Shown here piece by piece: positions 20,452 to 31,287 of a stretch of DNA of 64,000 bases; within the stretch, counting starts at the first letter, position 1; every line of letters begins with the position of its first letter. A program made the translations under genes and the position numbers. This stretch comes from Henckelia pumila (taxonomy: Eukaryota; Streptophyta; Magnoliopsida; Lamiales; Gesneriaceae). The notes under the pieces were generated by a model that saw only the letters and a list, made by a program, of their open reading frames with translations, was not told where the DNA came from and ran no database searches. Location: NCBI RefSeq assembly GCF_033568475.1, contig NC_133121.1, forward strand, positions 25,031,374 to 25,095,373, given 5' to 3'.

Positions 20452-23091
20452 ATGTTCATGTTCGTGATCCATTATCTTTGTCTGATTTTCGACCCATTAG
20501 TTTGTGTAATGTTTGCTACAAAATTGTGTCCCGTACTTTATCGAACAGACTTCGTACTATCATCTCAAAGGCTGTGAATGAATTTCAAAGCACATTTATT
20601 CCTGGGCAGTTGATTTCTGACAATATTATTCTGAGCTTTGAAATTTTACATTGGATGCGTAGCAGAACTAAAGGTCGAACAGGTTATGCGACATTGAAAC
20701 TTGATATGAGCAAAGCATTTGATAGAGTGGAATGGAGTTTTCTGGAGGATATTATACTCAAAATGGGGTTTGCAGGTTCTTGGGTGAATAAGATAATGAA
20801 TTGTGTTCGATCAGTGAGGTATTCTTATTCTCTCAATGGTGAAATTATTGGAAATGTTATTCCAACTAGAGGCATTCGTCAGGGTGATCTCTTATCCCCT
20901 TTTTTGTTTGTTCTTTGTGCTCATGGCCTTTCATCAATTCTACTTGATCAGGAAAGAAAAGGTTTATTATCTGGAGTTAGGATTGCTACCTCGAGTCCAT
21001 CTATATCTCATTTATTTTTTGCAAATGATAGCCTCATTTTTTTCAAAGCGACAGTGGTTGATTGTATGTCACTCAGGAATTGTTTACATGCCTATAAGAA
21101 AGCTTCCGGTCAGCTTATTAATTTTGGGAAAACTTCTCTATCTTTTAGTCCAAACACTAAACCTCTAATGATAGATATGATTAAAACTTTGCTAAATATC
21201 CCAATTGTCCATAGTCATGAAGTATACCTGGGATTACCTGTTTTCTCGATGAAGAGCAAAAAGTTGCAATTCAGATTCCTAGTTGAAAGCATTAGTAAAA
21301 GATTGAGAGGTTGGAACAATAAATTATTTTCTCTAGGAGGTAAAGAAACTCTAATCAAATCCATTCTTCAAGCAATTCCAACATATGCGATGACTTGTTT
21401 TCGCATTCCAAAATCAATTTGTGCTGAAATGGAACGAGAATTCTCTAATTTTTGGTGGGGCTCTTCTAGGGGGAAAAAACATATGCATTGGAAATCTTGG
21501 AATTCTTTGAGCATTCCGAAGCGAATGGGAGGATTGGGTTTTCGGGAGTTGGTTGCTTTCAACAAAGCCCTTCTTGGTAAACAAATTTGGCGTATCATCA
21601 AGGAACCACAATCCCTACTGGCTAGAGTTTTGAAAGCTCGATACTTCAGACATCAAGATGTGATGAAGGCTGGAATGGGGAATAACCCTTCGTATATTTG
21701 GAGGTCTATTATCTGGAGCAGATCATTGATGGAGAAGGGCTTATGCTGGAATGTAGGAAATGGTCTAAAGATTAGCATTGTCAACAATAGATGGATTCCA
21801 AACACTTTTGAACATCTAAATCAACATCCTACTCATGATCAAGTTACTTTTGTTCATCATTTGATCGAATACAATCATTGGAAGGTTGAGCAGGTTCAAA
21901 ATCTTTTCCTCCCTCACATATCTCAGGCTATTCTCAGTATACCTCTATCTGTATACCAATCTGAAGACTCTCGATTTTGGAAGCTGAACTCGAAAGGAAA
22001 ATACTTAGTCAAGGAAGGTTACAATCTGGAAATTGGTGCTTATGATGTCTCTTCTTCAAACTCTTCTTCCAAATCCAAAAGTTGGTGGTCCTTTCTTTGG
22101 GCTTTGTCACTCCCTCCTAAAGTTCGTATCTTTTGGTGGAGAGCTGTAAATAACTTGATTCCAGTGGGGGCTAATCTGGTTGCTCATCATGTTCCTGCTT
22201 CACTTCTATGTCCCTTATGCAAGCTTCACCTCAACACCACAAATCATGCACTTTTTGGTTGTCAACATTTTAAAGAATTATGGAAGCAAACAAACTTCTG
22301 GGATAATATTAAACAGGTTCGCAATTTGGATATTATTGATATTTTTTTATGGATGAAATCGTGTTTGAGTAAACATTTTGTTGAATATCTTATCCTGTGT
22401 GCTTGGGTTGTTTGGAAGGCTCGTTTGGATTTTATTCATAAAAAGATAGAACCAAATAATTTCTCGATTATGCATTGGTGTGCTGCTATGTTGGGTTGCT
22501 TCAAAGATTTCAGAAGCATTTCATTTGTTGTAAACAAGAGCTGCAGAATTTTAAAGCAATCAATATGGCAATGTCCACAATTTCCTCAACTCAGACTGGA
22601 TGTTCATGCTTGTTTCGATGGAAACTTAAATTATTATGCTATTGGAGGAATCGTGAGGAATTCTGATGGTCAACCACTTCTTGCATTTGGGAGGTAAATC
22701 AATTACCATCACAATGTGCTTCTTGCTGATCTATTTGCTATTGCTGAAGGTCTTCATACGGCTTCGGTTAACAATATCAATCCTCATCTCATTTTTTCAG
22801 ATTCTCTAATTGCAGTGCAAGCAGTCACTTCTTAAGAAGAGGATCTTACTTATTCTGGATCTTTGGCTTTGGATATCAACAATCTTTTATCTCAAAAGGG
22901 TGTTGTTTCTCTTCGTCTTGTGGATAATAAGGCGAATTCAGTAGCAATTTCTCTAGCTGCTTTTGCTTTTAAATCCCAGATTCTTTTTGTTTGGTCTCGT
23001 GGGCAATTTCCATTTTGGATGATAGATCTTGTAATTAAGGATTTGATTCAATAATATTATAAGATCTCTTTCCTTTCAAAAAAAAAAAAAA
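20452..23091 (+). mobile_element. 5'-truncated L1-type LINE (non-LTR retrotransposon)
   Basis: About 2.6 kb. It starts abruptly inside the reverse transcriptase domain (no endonuclease or ORF1) and ends in an A-run (about 23078-23091), typical of incomplete target-primed reverse transcription. The RT frame stays open for ~740 codons, then breaks in the RNase H tail. It inserted beside an AAT repeat, and an ATT repeat follows the poly(A), so no target duplication can be recognised. Confidence 0.9.
20478..23054 (+). pseudogene. LINE reverse transcriptase / zf-RVT / RNase H polyprotein (truncated)
   Basis: The open frame at 20478-22697 begins without a genuine ATG, as LSDFRPISLCNV, an internal RT motif. 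RT motifs follow in order: LKLDMSKAFDRVEW (first catalytic Asp), GIRQGDLLSPFLFVL, and HLFFANDSLIFF where active L1 elements have FADD, so the second catalytic Asp is Asn. At ~residues 510-610 is a zf-RVT segment with FWWRAVNNLIP and CPLCKLHLNTTNHALFGC. The RNase H start (FDGN ... GGIVRNSDG) is cut by a stop at 22695-22697. The rest of the RNase H domain is recognisable to 23054 in interrupted form (LVDNKANSVA). The element cannot be autonomous. Confidence 0.9.

Positions 23092-23125
<34 letters not shown>
23091..23125. repeat. (ATT)n microsatellite after the LINE tail
   Basis: About eleven ATT units directly follow the poly(A) tract of the LINE. Confidence 0.9.
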
Positions 23126-23126
<1 letters not shown>

Positions 23127-23640
23127 TCTAATATTGGATCAAATTGACCATTAAGAAGAAAAATAAACAAAACATATATTTAGATAGTGTTTAAAAAAGT
23201 TTTTATTTGCAAACACTACCTACAACCATTAATTAATAGATCAATAAATATTTTTTTTAAAACACCCACAAAAAGCACAGCTTTTTCAAAATTGCAATTG
23301 GGTTTTTGTTAACAGACGAGAAGAGCAACAAAAGAATTGCTTATTGGGGCGACTATTGGTCTTTGAGCTACTGATTTGTTTAGTTGCATTGTTCCTTTTG
23401 CATCCATTTATCCTCTTCTAATCTCAATATTGTTGTTGTATTCAAAAGTTTGAGAGATTTGGGCGTAATAAGGATTGATCGCGATTTCTAGGGCTTGCAA
23501 TTTTATTTATTTATTTATTATTTATTTTTTCCCCGTTGCTTTGGCAAGTTTAAGGGGTTTTTTTAAAATTTAATTTAGAAAAAAAATTTAGTTGCAGAAA
23601 TAATGCACGTGGGAAGAATTGCAAATCTCCTTTAAAACGC
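23126..23640. other. AT-rich intergenic DNA
   Basis: A small inverted pair, TAGTGTTTAAAAAAG and GCAAACACTACC (23186-23221), may be MITE debris. No gene seen. Confidence 0.4.
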
Positions 23641-23653
23641 CATCGTGAGGAGT

Positions 23654-23829
23654 GGACGCTGGCATTTTTTAATGTCAGCGTCCGCTTTTGAAAGCAGCGG
23701 AAAAAATGCCAGCGTCCGCTTTTGAAAGCAGCGGACGCTGCCTACATGACAGCTTCCCTGCTGAATGCTCTTTAATATAAAATTATATTATATTTACCAG
23801 CGTCCGCTTTTGCTAGAAGCGGACGCTGA
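23654..23829. repeat. Cluster of CAGCGTCCGCT hairpins
   Basis: Three inverted repeats lie in 175 bp: GGACGCTG ... CAGCGTCC (23654-23683), CAGCGTCCGCT ... AGCGGACGCTG (about 23710-23740), and CAGCGTCCGCTTTTG with AGAAGCGGACGCTG (23798-23828). ATGCCAGCGTCCGCTTTTGA is also partly repeated in tandem. No element ends could be tied to it. Confidence 0.75.
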
Positions 23830-23925
23830 TACATGATCGTCCGCCTCCCTCTCCAGCAGACGTGATTCTCGACACTCAAAATAATTAAATTATCAAGCAC
23901 CTATAAAATCACCACGGTAATACAT

Positions 23926-24435
23926 AGGGATGGCAACGGGGCGGGTTTGGGCAAACCCGAGACCCGCCCCGCCAACCCGTGTACCCGCCCGCCCCGCGCC
24001 GCGGACCCGGTGGGTCAAATCCGAGTTAGACCCATTGGACCCGCCAAATTAAATATAATTTAAATTTTATTAAATAAAAAATTAAATAAGTTAAAAAATT
24101 AACAAATCATCATTAAATTCATTTTTTAAATTTATATTAATAATATTTAGGACAAAAAAATATTCCTACAAGTTAAAATATATCATTTTTTTTATTTAAT
24201 TAATAACAAAAAAAATCATAATAATATATTTTCATATTAAAATATCATAATATATTAAAATTATTTAAATTCAAAAATATTATAAACTCAAATTAGGGAT
24301 AAAATATTGATTATGTAATATAAATAATATAATTATATATTATTAATATATATACATGTATATTTTATATTTATATTAAAGTATATTTAATATATATATT
24401 TTTGGCGGGGCGGGTTCGAGGCGGGTCCGGCCAAA
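23926..24435. mobile_element. GC-armed hAT-like element (GGGATGGCAACGGGGCGGG type)
   Basis: It starts AGGGATGGCAACGGGGCGGG and has a GC-rich left arm of about 120 bp, an AT core and a short right arm with GGCGGGGCGGGTTCGAGGCG. The right terminal repeat seems missing, so it is probably end-truncated. It interrupts a short direct repeat: CCACGGTAATACA is present on both sides (23912 and 24436 regions). Confidence 0.55.
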
Positions 24436-24787
24436 CCACGGTAATACACAACCTCCCGACAAAAAATCACCACGATAATACACAACCTCCCGAAAATCAT
24501 TCAGCAAGATTCCCGCAAACACTGAGCTTACTTTTGACCATTGAACAACGTGATCCTGACAAGATTTCCACATAACTTTTGACCACATTGAATAACGTGT
24601 TTAAGCCTTACAAAATTTGAAATCCAATCGTTCAATTTTCTATATAACAACAAACAATTGGTTTAATCTCAGTGTCTCTCACTCACTCTTACTTGAAAAA
24701 GTTATTCACAATTTCTAAAAAAAATGTTTCCTTTCCTCCTTCCTCCTTCTGTCTTTGTAATATTTTTCCTGAAATTTCATCTTCGGT
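24436..24787 (+). promoter_or_regulatory. Upstream region of the MULE remnant
   Basis: A partial tandem repeat of CACCACGRTAATACACAACC (about 24436-24494) is followed by a TATA-like CTATATAAC near 24640 and a C/T-rich leader. It fits the terminal or leader region of the MULE, but no terminal inverted repeat could be paired. Confidence 0.3.
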
Positions 24788-26976
24788 ATGGATAACATTG
24801 GTGTGCTTCTATATTTTGGTGGTCACGTTATTGTTGAGAATGGGTCGGTTGAATATAGTATCCCGTATATTAGATCGATTTGAGTATTGAGATCAATTTC
24901 TTTGTTCGAGTTGGTTGAATATGTGCACAAAATGTTGGTCATTGATCCGATGAATTTTAATTTGAAGCTGTCGACAAAATACTCATTCATGGAGAAATCA
25001 ATATGGCATGAAATTCCAGTCGACCTCTGACACTGTGGAGTTTGTAATGCAATGCCCCAATATAAATGTATTGCATTTGTACGTTGAATAAAATCAAATT
25101 GATCAAGATGTTAGTCACGATGATGAAGAATAATATACTCCACATGTTACAGAAGGATTGAACAATATGCAGTTGAATCATGAGGGTGGTTCGTGGGATC
25201 AACATATCACTAACCCTTTTGAACATGTTCCTCCATGCTGGCGAAATACGGGTCAGGGTTGGGATCAAAACATCGGTGCAACAAATTTGTATTCAAACAA
25301 CCAGAATTTTGCTCCACACGATGATGTTCCCATAATTGATGATGAAGATGTTCCTAGAAGTGATAGTGATACTGAACCAGAGATGTCATATGACGAGTCT
25401 AGAGAAGAAGATAACAACGACACTGATGATTTGAATGATGGTGAACGTGTGAGCACACATGCAAATATCGATGAAGGGACGTCATCTCGTCCACCACCTC
25501 GTCAAACATTACAGAGGCAAGTCATACCATTTATCTCCATCAATTCTGAAATGCCATCATTTTTCAATAAATACTTTGGATAAGAGACTTTGGATTCCAT
25601 CGGTGTACCTGTCGGGGCACTAGAAAGTTATTATATCTGGAAAGAGGACTTGGTGTAAACATGTTATTTAAAGATAATAATGATCTCATTGTTTATGTGA
25701 AAGATTATTCAGTCAGAATTTCCAAGCGTGAGTATCGTGTTGTCGATAACACACGCATTCTGTGGAAGGTACAATGTAAAAATGATTCTTCTGCCGCCCG
25801 ATGTCGTTGGGGTCTTCGAGCTTCTTTAAAAGAGAAAACAGGTTACTGGAAAATAACTAGATATGTCGGTCCTCACACGTGTATATCTAGCAGCGTCGGC
25901 ATAGACCATCATAACTTGAATAGCGATAGGTCGCACAAATGTTGTTAGATATTGTACATTGTGATCCTTCGTACGAGATTAAATATATCATGGAGAGCAT
26001 GAAGGATAAATACAGATCAAGTCTCGTATATAAAGGCGTGGCAAAGTCTAAAACGCGCGGTGGAAATTGTTTATGGGACTTGGGAGAGTTACGTGCAACT
26101 GCTTCCAAAATATATATGTGCTCTGTGCAAATATAATTTCGGAACAGTTGTCGAGTGGAAGCATATCAGATCGAACAAAGAATCAATAAAAGCATTGAAC
26201 TATGTTTTTTGGGCATTCAGGCCCTCTATAGTTGGATTTCGCCACCGTCGAAAATCATCAGCATTGACGGCACACATTTGTATACAAATTATAAGCACAA
26301 AATGCTGATCGCAGTCACTTTGGATGCGAACAATCAGGTGTTGCCGTTGGAATTTGCAATCGTGGATGAAGAGACATCGGATTCCTGGAAATGGTTCTTA
26401 AAAAATGTTGGTCAGTATGTTGTTTGTGGTGAAAGTGGAGTATGCCTAATTTCTGGTAGGCATAAGGGTATTGTTTGAGCAGCTGGGGATCTCCACTATT
26501 TTAAACCTCCGCATGGTATGCATCGTTTTTGTTTGGGACATGTGTACTCAAATTTTAACGCCAGATTCAAAGATGTGCATTTGAAAGATTTATGTTGGGA
26601 GGCGGGCAGACAACATCAAATCTGTAAGTTCGACGCAATAATGGAGGCCATCAGGAACAAAAATATTTTAGCACACAGGTACTTGGATGAAATCTCAAAG
26701 GAGAAATGGAGTATGACCCATGATGGTGGTTGGCGTCGTGGGTTGATGACGACCAACATGTCTGAATGCTTGAACAGTGTGTTAAAGGGAGCTCGTAGAC
26801 TCCCTATATCTGCGATAGTGCACTTGACCCTTCTACGATGTGTACAATACTTCATTGAATCCGTGACAAAGGGTCAACGCATGGTTTAGGAAAATTAGCT
26901 GTGGTCGGACTATGCATGTCGCAAATATGAAGAATGGGCAAGAAAATCTAGCGAACATCGTGTTGTCAAATATGAT
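24788..26976 (+). pseudogene. Decayed Mutator-like (MULE) transposase
   Basis: An N-terminal part starts at the ATG 24788 (MDNIGVLLYFGG), broken by stops. The acidic linker is open at 25158-25583 and includes DDEDVPRSDSDTEPEMS. A MuDR zinc-binding region follows at 25661-25948 (VQCKNDSSAARCRWGLRA ... GPHTC). The catalytic core runs from ~26050 to 26889: YGTWESYVQLLPKYICAL, a frameshift near 26220, then IISIDGTHLYTNYKHKML, LPLEFAIVDEETSDSWKWFL, LISGRHKGIV, a stop, HRFCLGHVYSNFN and TTNMSECLNSVLKGAR. The usual SDRH motif reads SGRH, so one catalytic Asp is lost. The C-terminal SWIM zinc finger is absent because the sequence changes at ~26977 to gypsy integrase. Confidence 0.88.
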
Positions 26977-26979
26977 GTA

Positions 26980-27545
26980 TGAACTCAAACTGCTTCAGTT
27001 GCGACTGGGTATCCACTGCTTACCATCCCCAGACGAATGGTCAAGCAGAAGTTTACAATAGGGAGATCAAGTCTATTCTTGCGAAAACGGTAAATCCAGG
27101 GAGAAAAGATTGGAGTATTCGTTTGGATGATGCACTTTGGGCCTACCGAACCGCATACAAAACTCCTATTGGGATGTCCCCTTACAGATTAGTGTTTGGT
27201 AAGGCATGTCATCTGCCGGTTGAGATTGAGCATAAAGCATATTGAGTAGTGAAACGCTATAACATGGACTTGGATGAGGCAGAAGAGACTAGGAAACTAC
27301 ACCTGCAAGAGTTATAGGACCTACGTTTGGAGGCTTATGAGAACTCAAGGATTTATAAAGAGAAAACAAAGTTGTTTCATGATAACTCTATCTTGAGGAA
27401 GCAATTTACTGTTGGCCAAAAAAAATTAGGAGTTTGGATACAGAGAAAATTTTCAAAGTGAATGGACGACTGAAGGTGTTCTGTGAAGATGAAAATGTCT
27501 CGTCCATGGAGATTGAGTTAACAATTCCTCATTATTCCATGACTT
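26980..27545 (+). pseudogene. Athila-type integrase C-terminal fragment
   Basis: The frame at 26979-27245 reads [20 protein letters not shown] and on to EHKAY, then a TGA stands where this lineage has Trp. The same frame continues as VVKRYNMDLDEAEETRKLHL, a further stop, [20 protein letters not shown] and degenerate sequence to about 27545. These residues belong to the end of the integrase core and the C-terminal region. At least three stops make it inactive. Confidence 0.85.
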
Positions 27546-27792
27546 AATGGGATTCGTAACGTTGAGCATAACGACATAAAAAAATTTTGCTTTTGGGAGG
27601 GAACCCATAATTTTATTTTTCTTTCCATTTTTTTCAATTTTATTCTTTATTTTTTAGTAAACTTGTTTTTCATGCAATTATTTATATTTCTGTTTTCTTT
27701 CTTATGATCTCTTCGTTTTTTTTTCAGGTATGCATTTTCTCAGATTCATCCACGCACCCTTTCCCTAAAAAAAACTGATGGATACAGAAGTT

Positions 27793-28045
27793 TGTGCGCG
27801 CCCGCTCCTACACCTGGGCGCGCTCGCTCATGGCACTAAACAACACAAGGAGCAAAGTGCCGCAACGTATGCGCGCCCGTCCCTCTCATTACGCGCGATC
27901 GCGTGGTACACTGAGCCAAAATTATTTCACATGCCGCGAGATATGCGCGCCCGCTCCAATTTCTATGCGGGCCAGCGCGTACTCTGTGCACCAAAATACT
28001 CATCCCCATGAGATGTGCACGCCCACCCTATCTATATGTGCGGCC
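27793..28045. repeat. GCGCGCCCG-rich repeat cluster downstream of pol
   Basis: Imperfect units of about 55-80 bp repeat TGCGCGCCCGCTCC and related words: TGTGCGCGCCCGCTCC (27793), TATGCGCGCCCGTCCC (27868), ATATGCGCGCCCGCTCC (27941), ATGTGCACGCCCACCC (28013). The same words recur in this element's LTR at 31508-31600. Confidence 0.75.
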
Positions 28046-28529
28046 ACCCTGTCTGTTCTTTAAACCCCATTATTTCTATTTCTTTCTCCATTATTCTTCA
28101 CTTTTTAACCCTACTATCACCTGTCTTCTTTCCCTTCCTCTCCAAATCACCTTTACCACTCCAATTTTAATCTTACTTCATCATCTACCTCACCTCTCGT
28201 TTCTTCTTGCCCTCTCCTCTATCCATCTTTTATTTTCTTTTCTTTCCCAGGGCGTGCACTCGGGATTATCTAAAGGCAGCTTTTGAGGTTTGCTGAAGAA
28301 TTTGATAGTGTATGGTAAGTTCTCTATTGACGGGGTTGCAAGTTTTCCAGTTTCTTCTTCGGTTGAGATGATAAATTGTGTGTGGCGTGAACTCTTCGTT
28401 TAAATTGTGGGTTCCTCGGTGTTTGAGTGTTGACGGTGGTTGGTGATTGATGATTGCTAGTTTGGGGGGAGTGAAGTTTATTAATCTATATTGAATTTTG
28501 GCTTGTGTACTCCGCTCACCAAGTGTTTG

Positions 28530-29690
28530 AGATATGACACCTAAGATTCTGGGATGAAAAGGCTGAGGATTATTATCAAAAGTTGTTATTTAAGAGAATT
28601 TTGCAAAAGCGGGGGTTTGATACTTCTATTGGCTTTGATCCGAAGGGGATCATTATGAGCAATGAAGGGCGTGAAGTCATAGCGAGACATTGACTTAACT
28701 TTGTTAAACTGCTACAAGATGTCGTGGTGCCCTTGGTTAGGGAATTTTATGTGAATCTGAAAGTTCAACACATTGAGTTCAAGGTGTTGGTGAGGGGCAA
28801 GATGGTGTCTTTCGACTTTACCTCAATCAATACTTTGTTTGAAATTCCGCTGGTGGCCATTGATGAATATGTGGAGTACAAGTCAAGGAAAATCGACTAT
28901 GATAACATTATTCACACTATCTGTGTCATGGGCGCTGAATTGAGGCTTGGCAGTTATCACAAACCATCAAAGCTGCGAAAAACTAATTTGACTATTGATG
29001 CCAAGCGGTGGTACAATCTCGTCTGCACTCGCCTTAAGCCCACTGATCACGAACATGAGGTCACCAAAGAGCGCGCAATTTTTGCGTACTGCATTGTAGT
29101 CGGGAAGGCAGTTGATTTAGGCCAGATATGCTAGGGGACTATTCAGAATTCTGTTGTTGGGCGTTCAAGCGGGGGGCTTGCTTTTCCCTCTATTATTACC
29201 GATTTATGTGAAGCCATTGGAGTTGATTGGAGCCCTACTGAAGAAATGCTGAAACCCACGGCTGTCATACCATGTGCTTCTTCCTCTCGGCTACCGTCTA
29301 AAACTGAATTGCGAGAACGTGAGGTCAGGCGAGCATTCAATGCTGGAGCAGCAGCCCGACCCGTCCCCAAACCACATCATGTGCCACCTCCTTCTATGGA
29401 CGCCTGTGTTACATAAATTGAGGAGGACCTTCTCCAACACCGACAGGAGTTTCAGCACTTTCAGCACAAGACTGGCGTGTTCATGGATTATATGATGGGT
29501 TTTACTGATACCTTGAGCCACCAGTTCCCCCACGCTGCGAGCTCAACTCATCTTTTTCCTCCGTATCCCAGTGGCCATCTACTTTTGGTACTTTGGATCC
29601 TGCCCATGATGCTGATGGTGATGAGGGCGGCGCCCACTGATGGTCGTCGTCTGAGGTACCTGTCCTTAATTCTTTATTGTTAATTCATTG
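28530..29690 (+). pseudogene. Athila 3'-region ORF (putative plant transposon protein, PF20167-like)
   Basis: From ~28540 the frame reads RFWDEKAEDYYQ, FKRILQKRGFD and MSNEGREVIARH, a stop at 28693, then an open stretch to 29134: VVPLVREFYVNL, VLVRGKMVSFDFTSINTLF, AKRWYNLVCTRLKPTDHEHE and RAIFAYCIVVGKAVDLG. Motif order and spacing match the domain found between pol and the 3' LTR of Athila-type elements, where an env-like ORF is expected. After a further stop the Pro/Ser-rich C-terminal part can be followed to about 29690 (VDWSPTEEMLKP, then FQHFQHKTGVFMDYMMGFTD). Function is unknown even in intact copies. Confidence 0.75.
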
Positions 29691-31287
29691 CGGACAATGA
29701 ATGTACCTAGTTTGGGGGTGTCAAATTTGGAAAATTTGCTGCTAAATTTTTGTTTTTGCTTGGTTTCTTTTAGTTGTTTAGGATTTTAAAGATTTTCTCT
29801 GTTGTGTCAAGCGGTTGGGTGGCTTAGTTTGAATTAAACATTGTTGTTGTGTTGTGAAGTTGGGAATTGTTATGTGGATGTGAGTTGGTTTTGAGTTTAA
29901 GATCAAGAAATTAAGAATTAAATGGAAAATGTTCAATAATAAAAATACTTTTTTGTATCTGAAATCCATTATCGTTGACCTACTTAAAATTTTGTTTGTG
30001 TTGGTGAACTAATTAGATGAATGAATTCTTAAATACTATGTGATTTATGCTTGAAGCTTAATTTTAAGACATACAAACATAAAAATGATTGAGGCATTGT
30101 TTGGAATCTTTGGGCCTGTTTTTTGTTGAAAACTAATTTATATGTAGTAGCCTTTGAGCCTTCACGAGATACACGATCACTTTAGGTATATGTTCTGAGT
30201 TCTTGTTAGAGATCATCGTTCACTGTTGGTGATCATTCATTTCTGCACTGATTAAAGTTCATATAATTTGACTGTGAAGTGAGATGTGTCTAGAACTAGC
30301 TTGGACACCCTTCGAGGCGAAATACGGGCATTACTGTGATTAGGAATAATTTAGGCAATTTTTAATGAAACGTTTGTGTCTTTCAAGCTATCCATTTATA
30401 TATTAAATCCCTAGTACCTTATTGGAGCTTAATGAAAAACGAATGGCATGTGTGTACGTGTGATAAACCACCATTCAGCATTATTTTAAGGTCCTACAAT
30501 TACTATCTATAAAGAGCCTAAATACTAGTTCCTACCGTTGAGGGAGAAAATTATATAAAATTTTATATGCTCCTATGTTATATTTATGCATATGGAATTG
30601 TGTGATGGAAAAATTGAAAAGAAAAAGGGTAGTAGAAAAAAAAATATTTGAATGATGAAAAATAAAGAAAAGATGAAATTCAATGGGACGAAGAGGAGAT
30701 GTAAAGTTGAATAAAAAGAAGTGGAATTTAGAGATACCGCACAGTTTTCTCCCTATTTTGAATTATCATTCCTTCGTTTGTAGCCATAAGCAAAACCTAA
30801 CATTACAAGCCAATTAAGTCCTAATGACCGAGTCACATTCGCCCAATATACTAGTGGAGAAGAGTTGCGAGAGTTTAGCCTATGGACTATCGATTGACAC
30901 TTTTGATGAACATGATTTTTTTTTTAATCAAAACACGCATACACTATTTTATTTGAAATATCCTGATTGTGAGTATTTTCAATTGAATTTATCATGTTAA
31001 TTGATCCCTTATTATCATGAAAGTCCTCATGATCTATGAATGTTTGAATTGACTTGGATAAGAGTATTTTGATACGTGAGTTGCGGGATTTGTAAGTCTT
31101 TGAGGTTCACTAACTTTCGTTTTATTTTGATAAAGAATTAGTAGGTTCGATATGATTGGAATGAAAATTTTTTTTGCATTACTGAGGCCATTGATCCATA
31201 CTAATTATTGATTGTCTTGGTTGGTTGAGTGATATTCTGTGTTTGGTTTTTGCTCGAAACTATCAAATATTCAAGTTTGAGGGAATT
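29691..31287 (+). other. Non-coding 3' region of the Athila-like element
   Basis: No ORF. TTTGGGGGTG at about 29711 resembles an internal purine tract, and CAAGTTTGAGGGAATT at 31272-31287, directly before the LTR, is the probable functional polypurine tract. Confidence 0.5.

Noticed and set aside
20440..23125. AAT/ATT repeats flanking the LINE as a target site duplication
   Set aside because: The left repeat is (ATA)n and the right (ATT)n, which are complementary rather than direct copies.
24788..29690. One composite host gene spanning MULE-like and downstream frames
   Set aside because: The parts belong to different transposon families, contain many stops and frameshifts, and lack a consistent splice structure.
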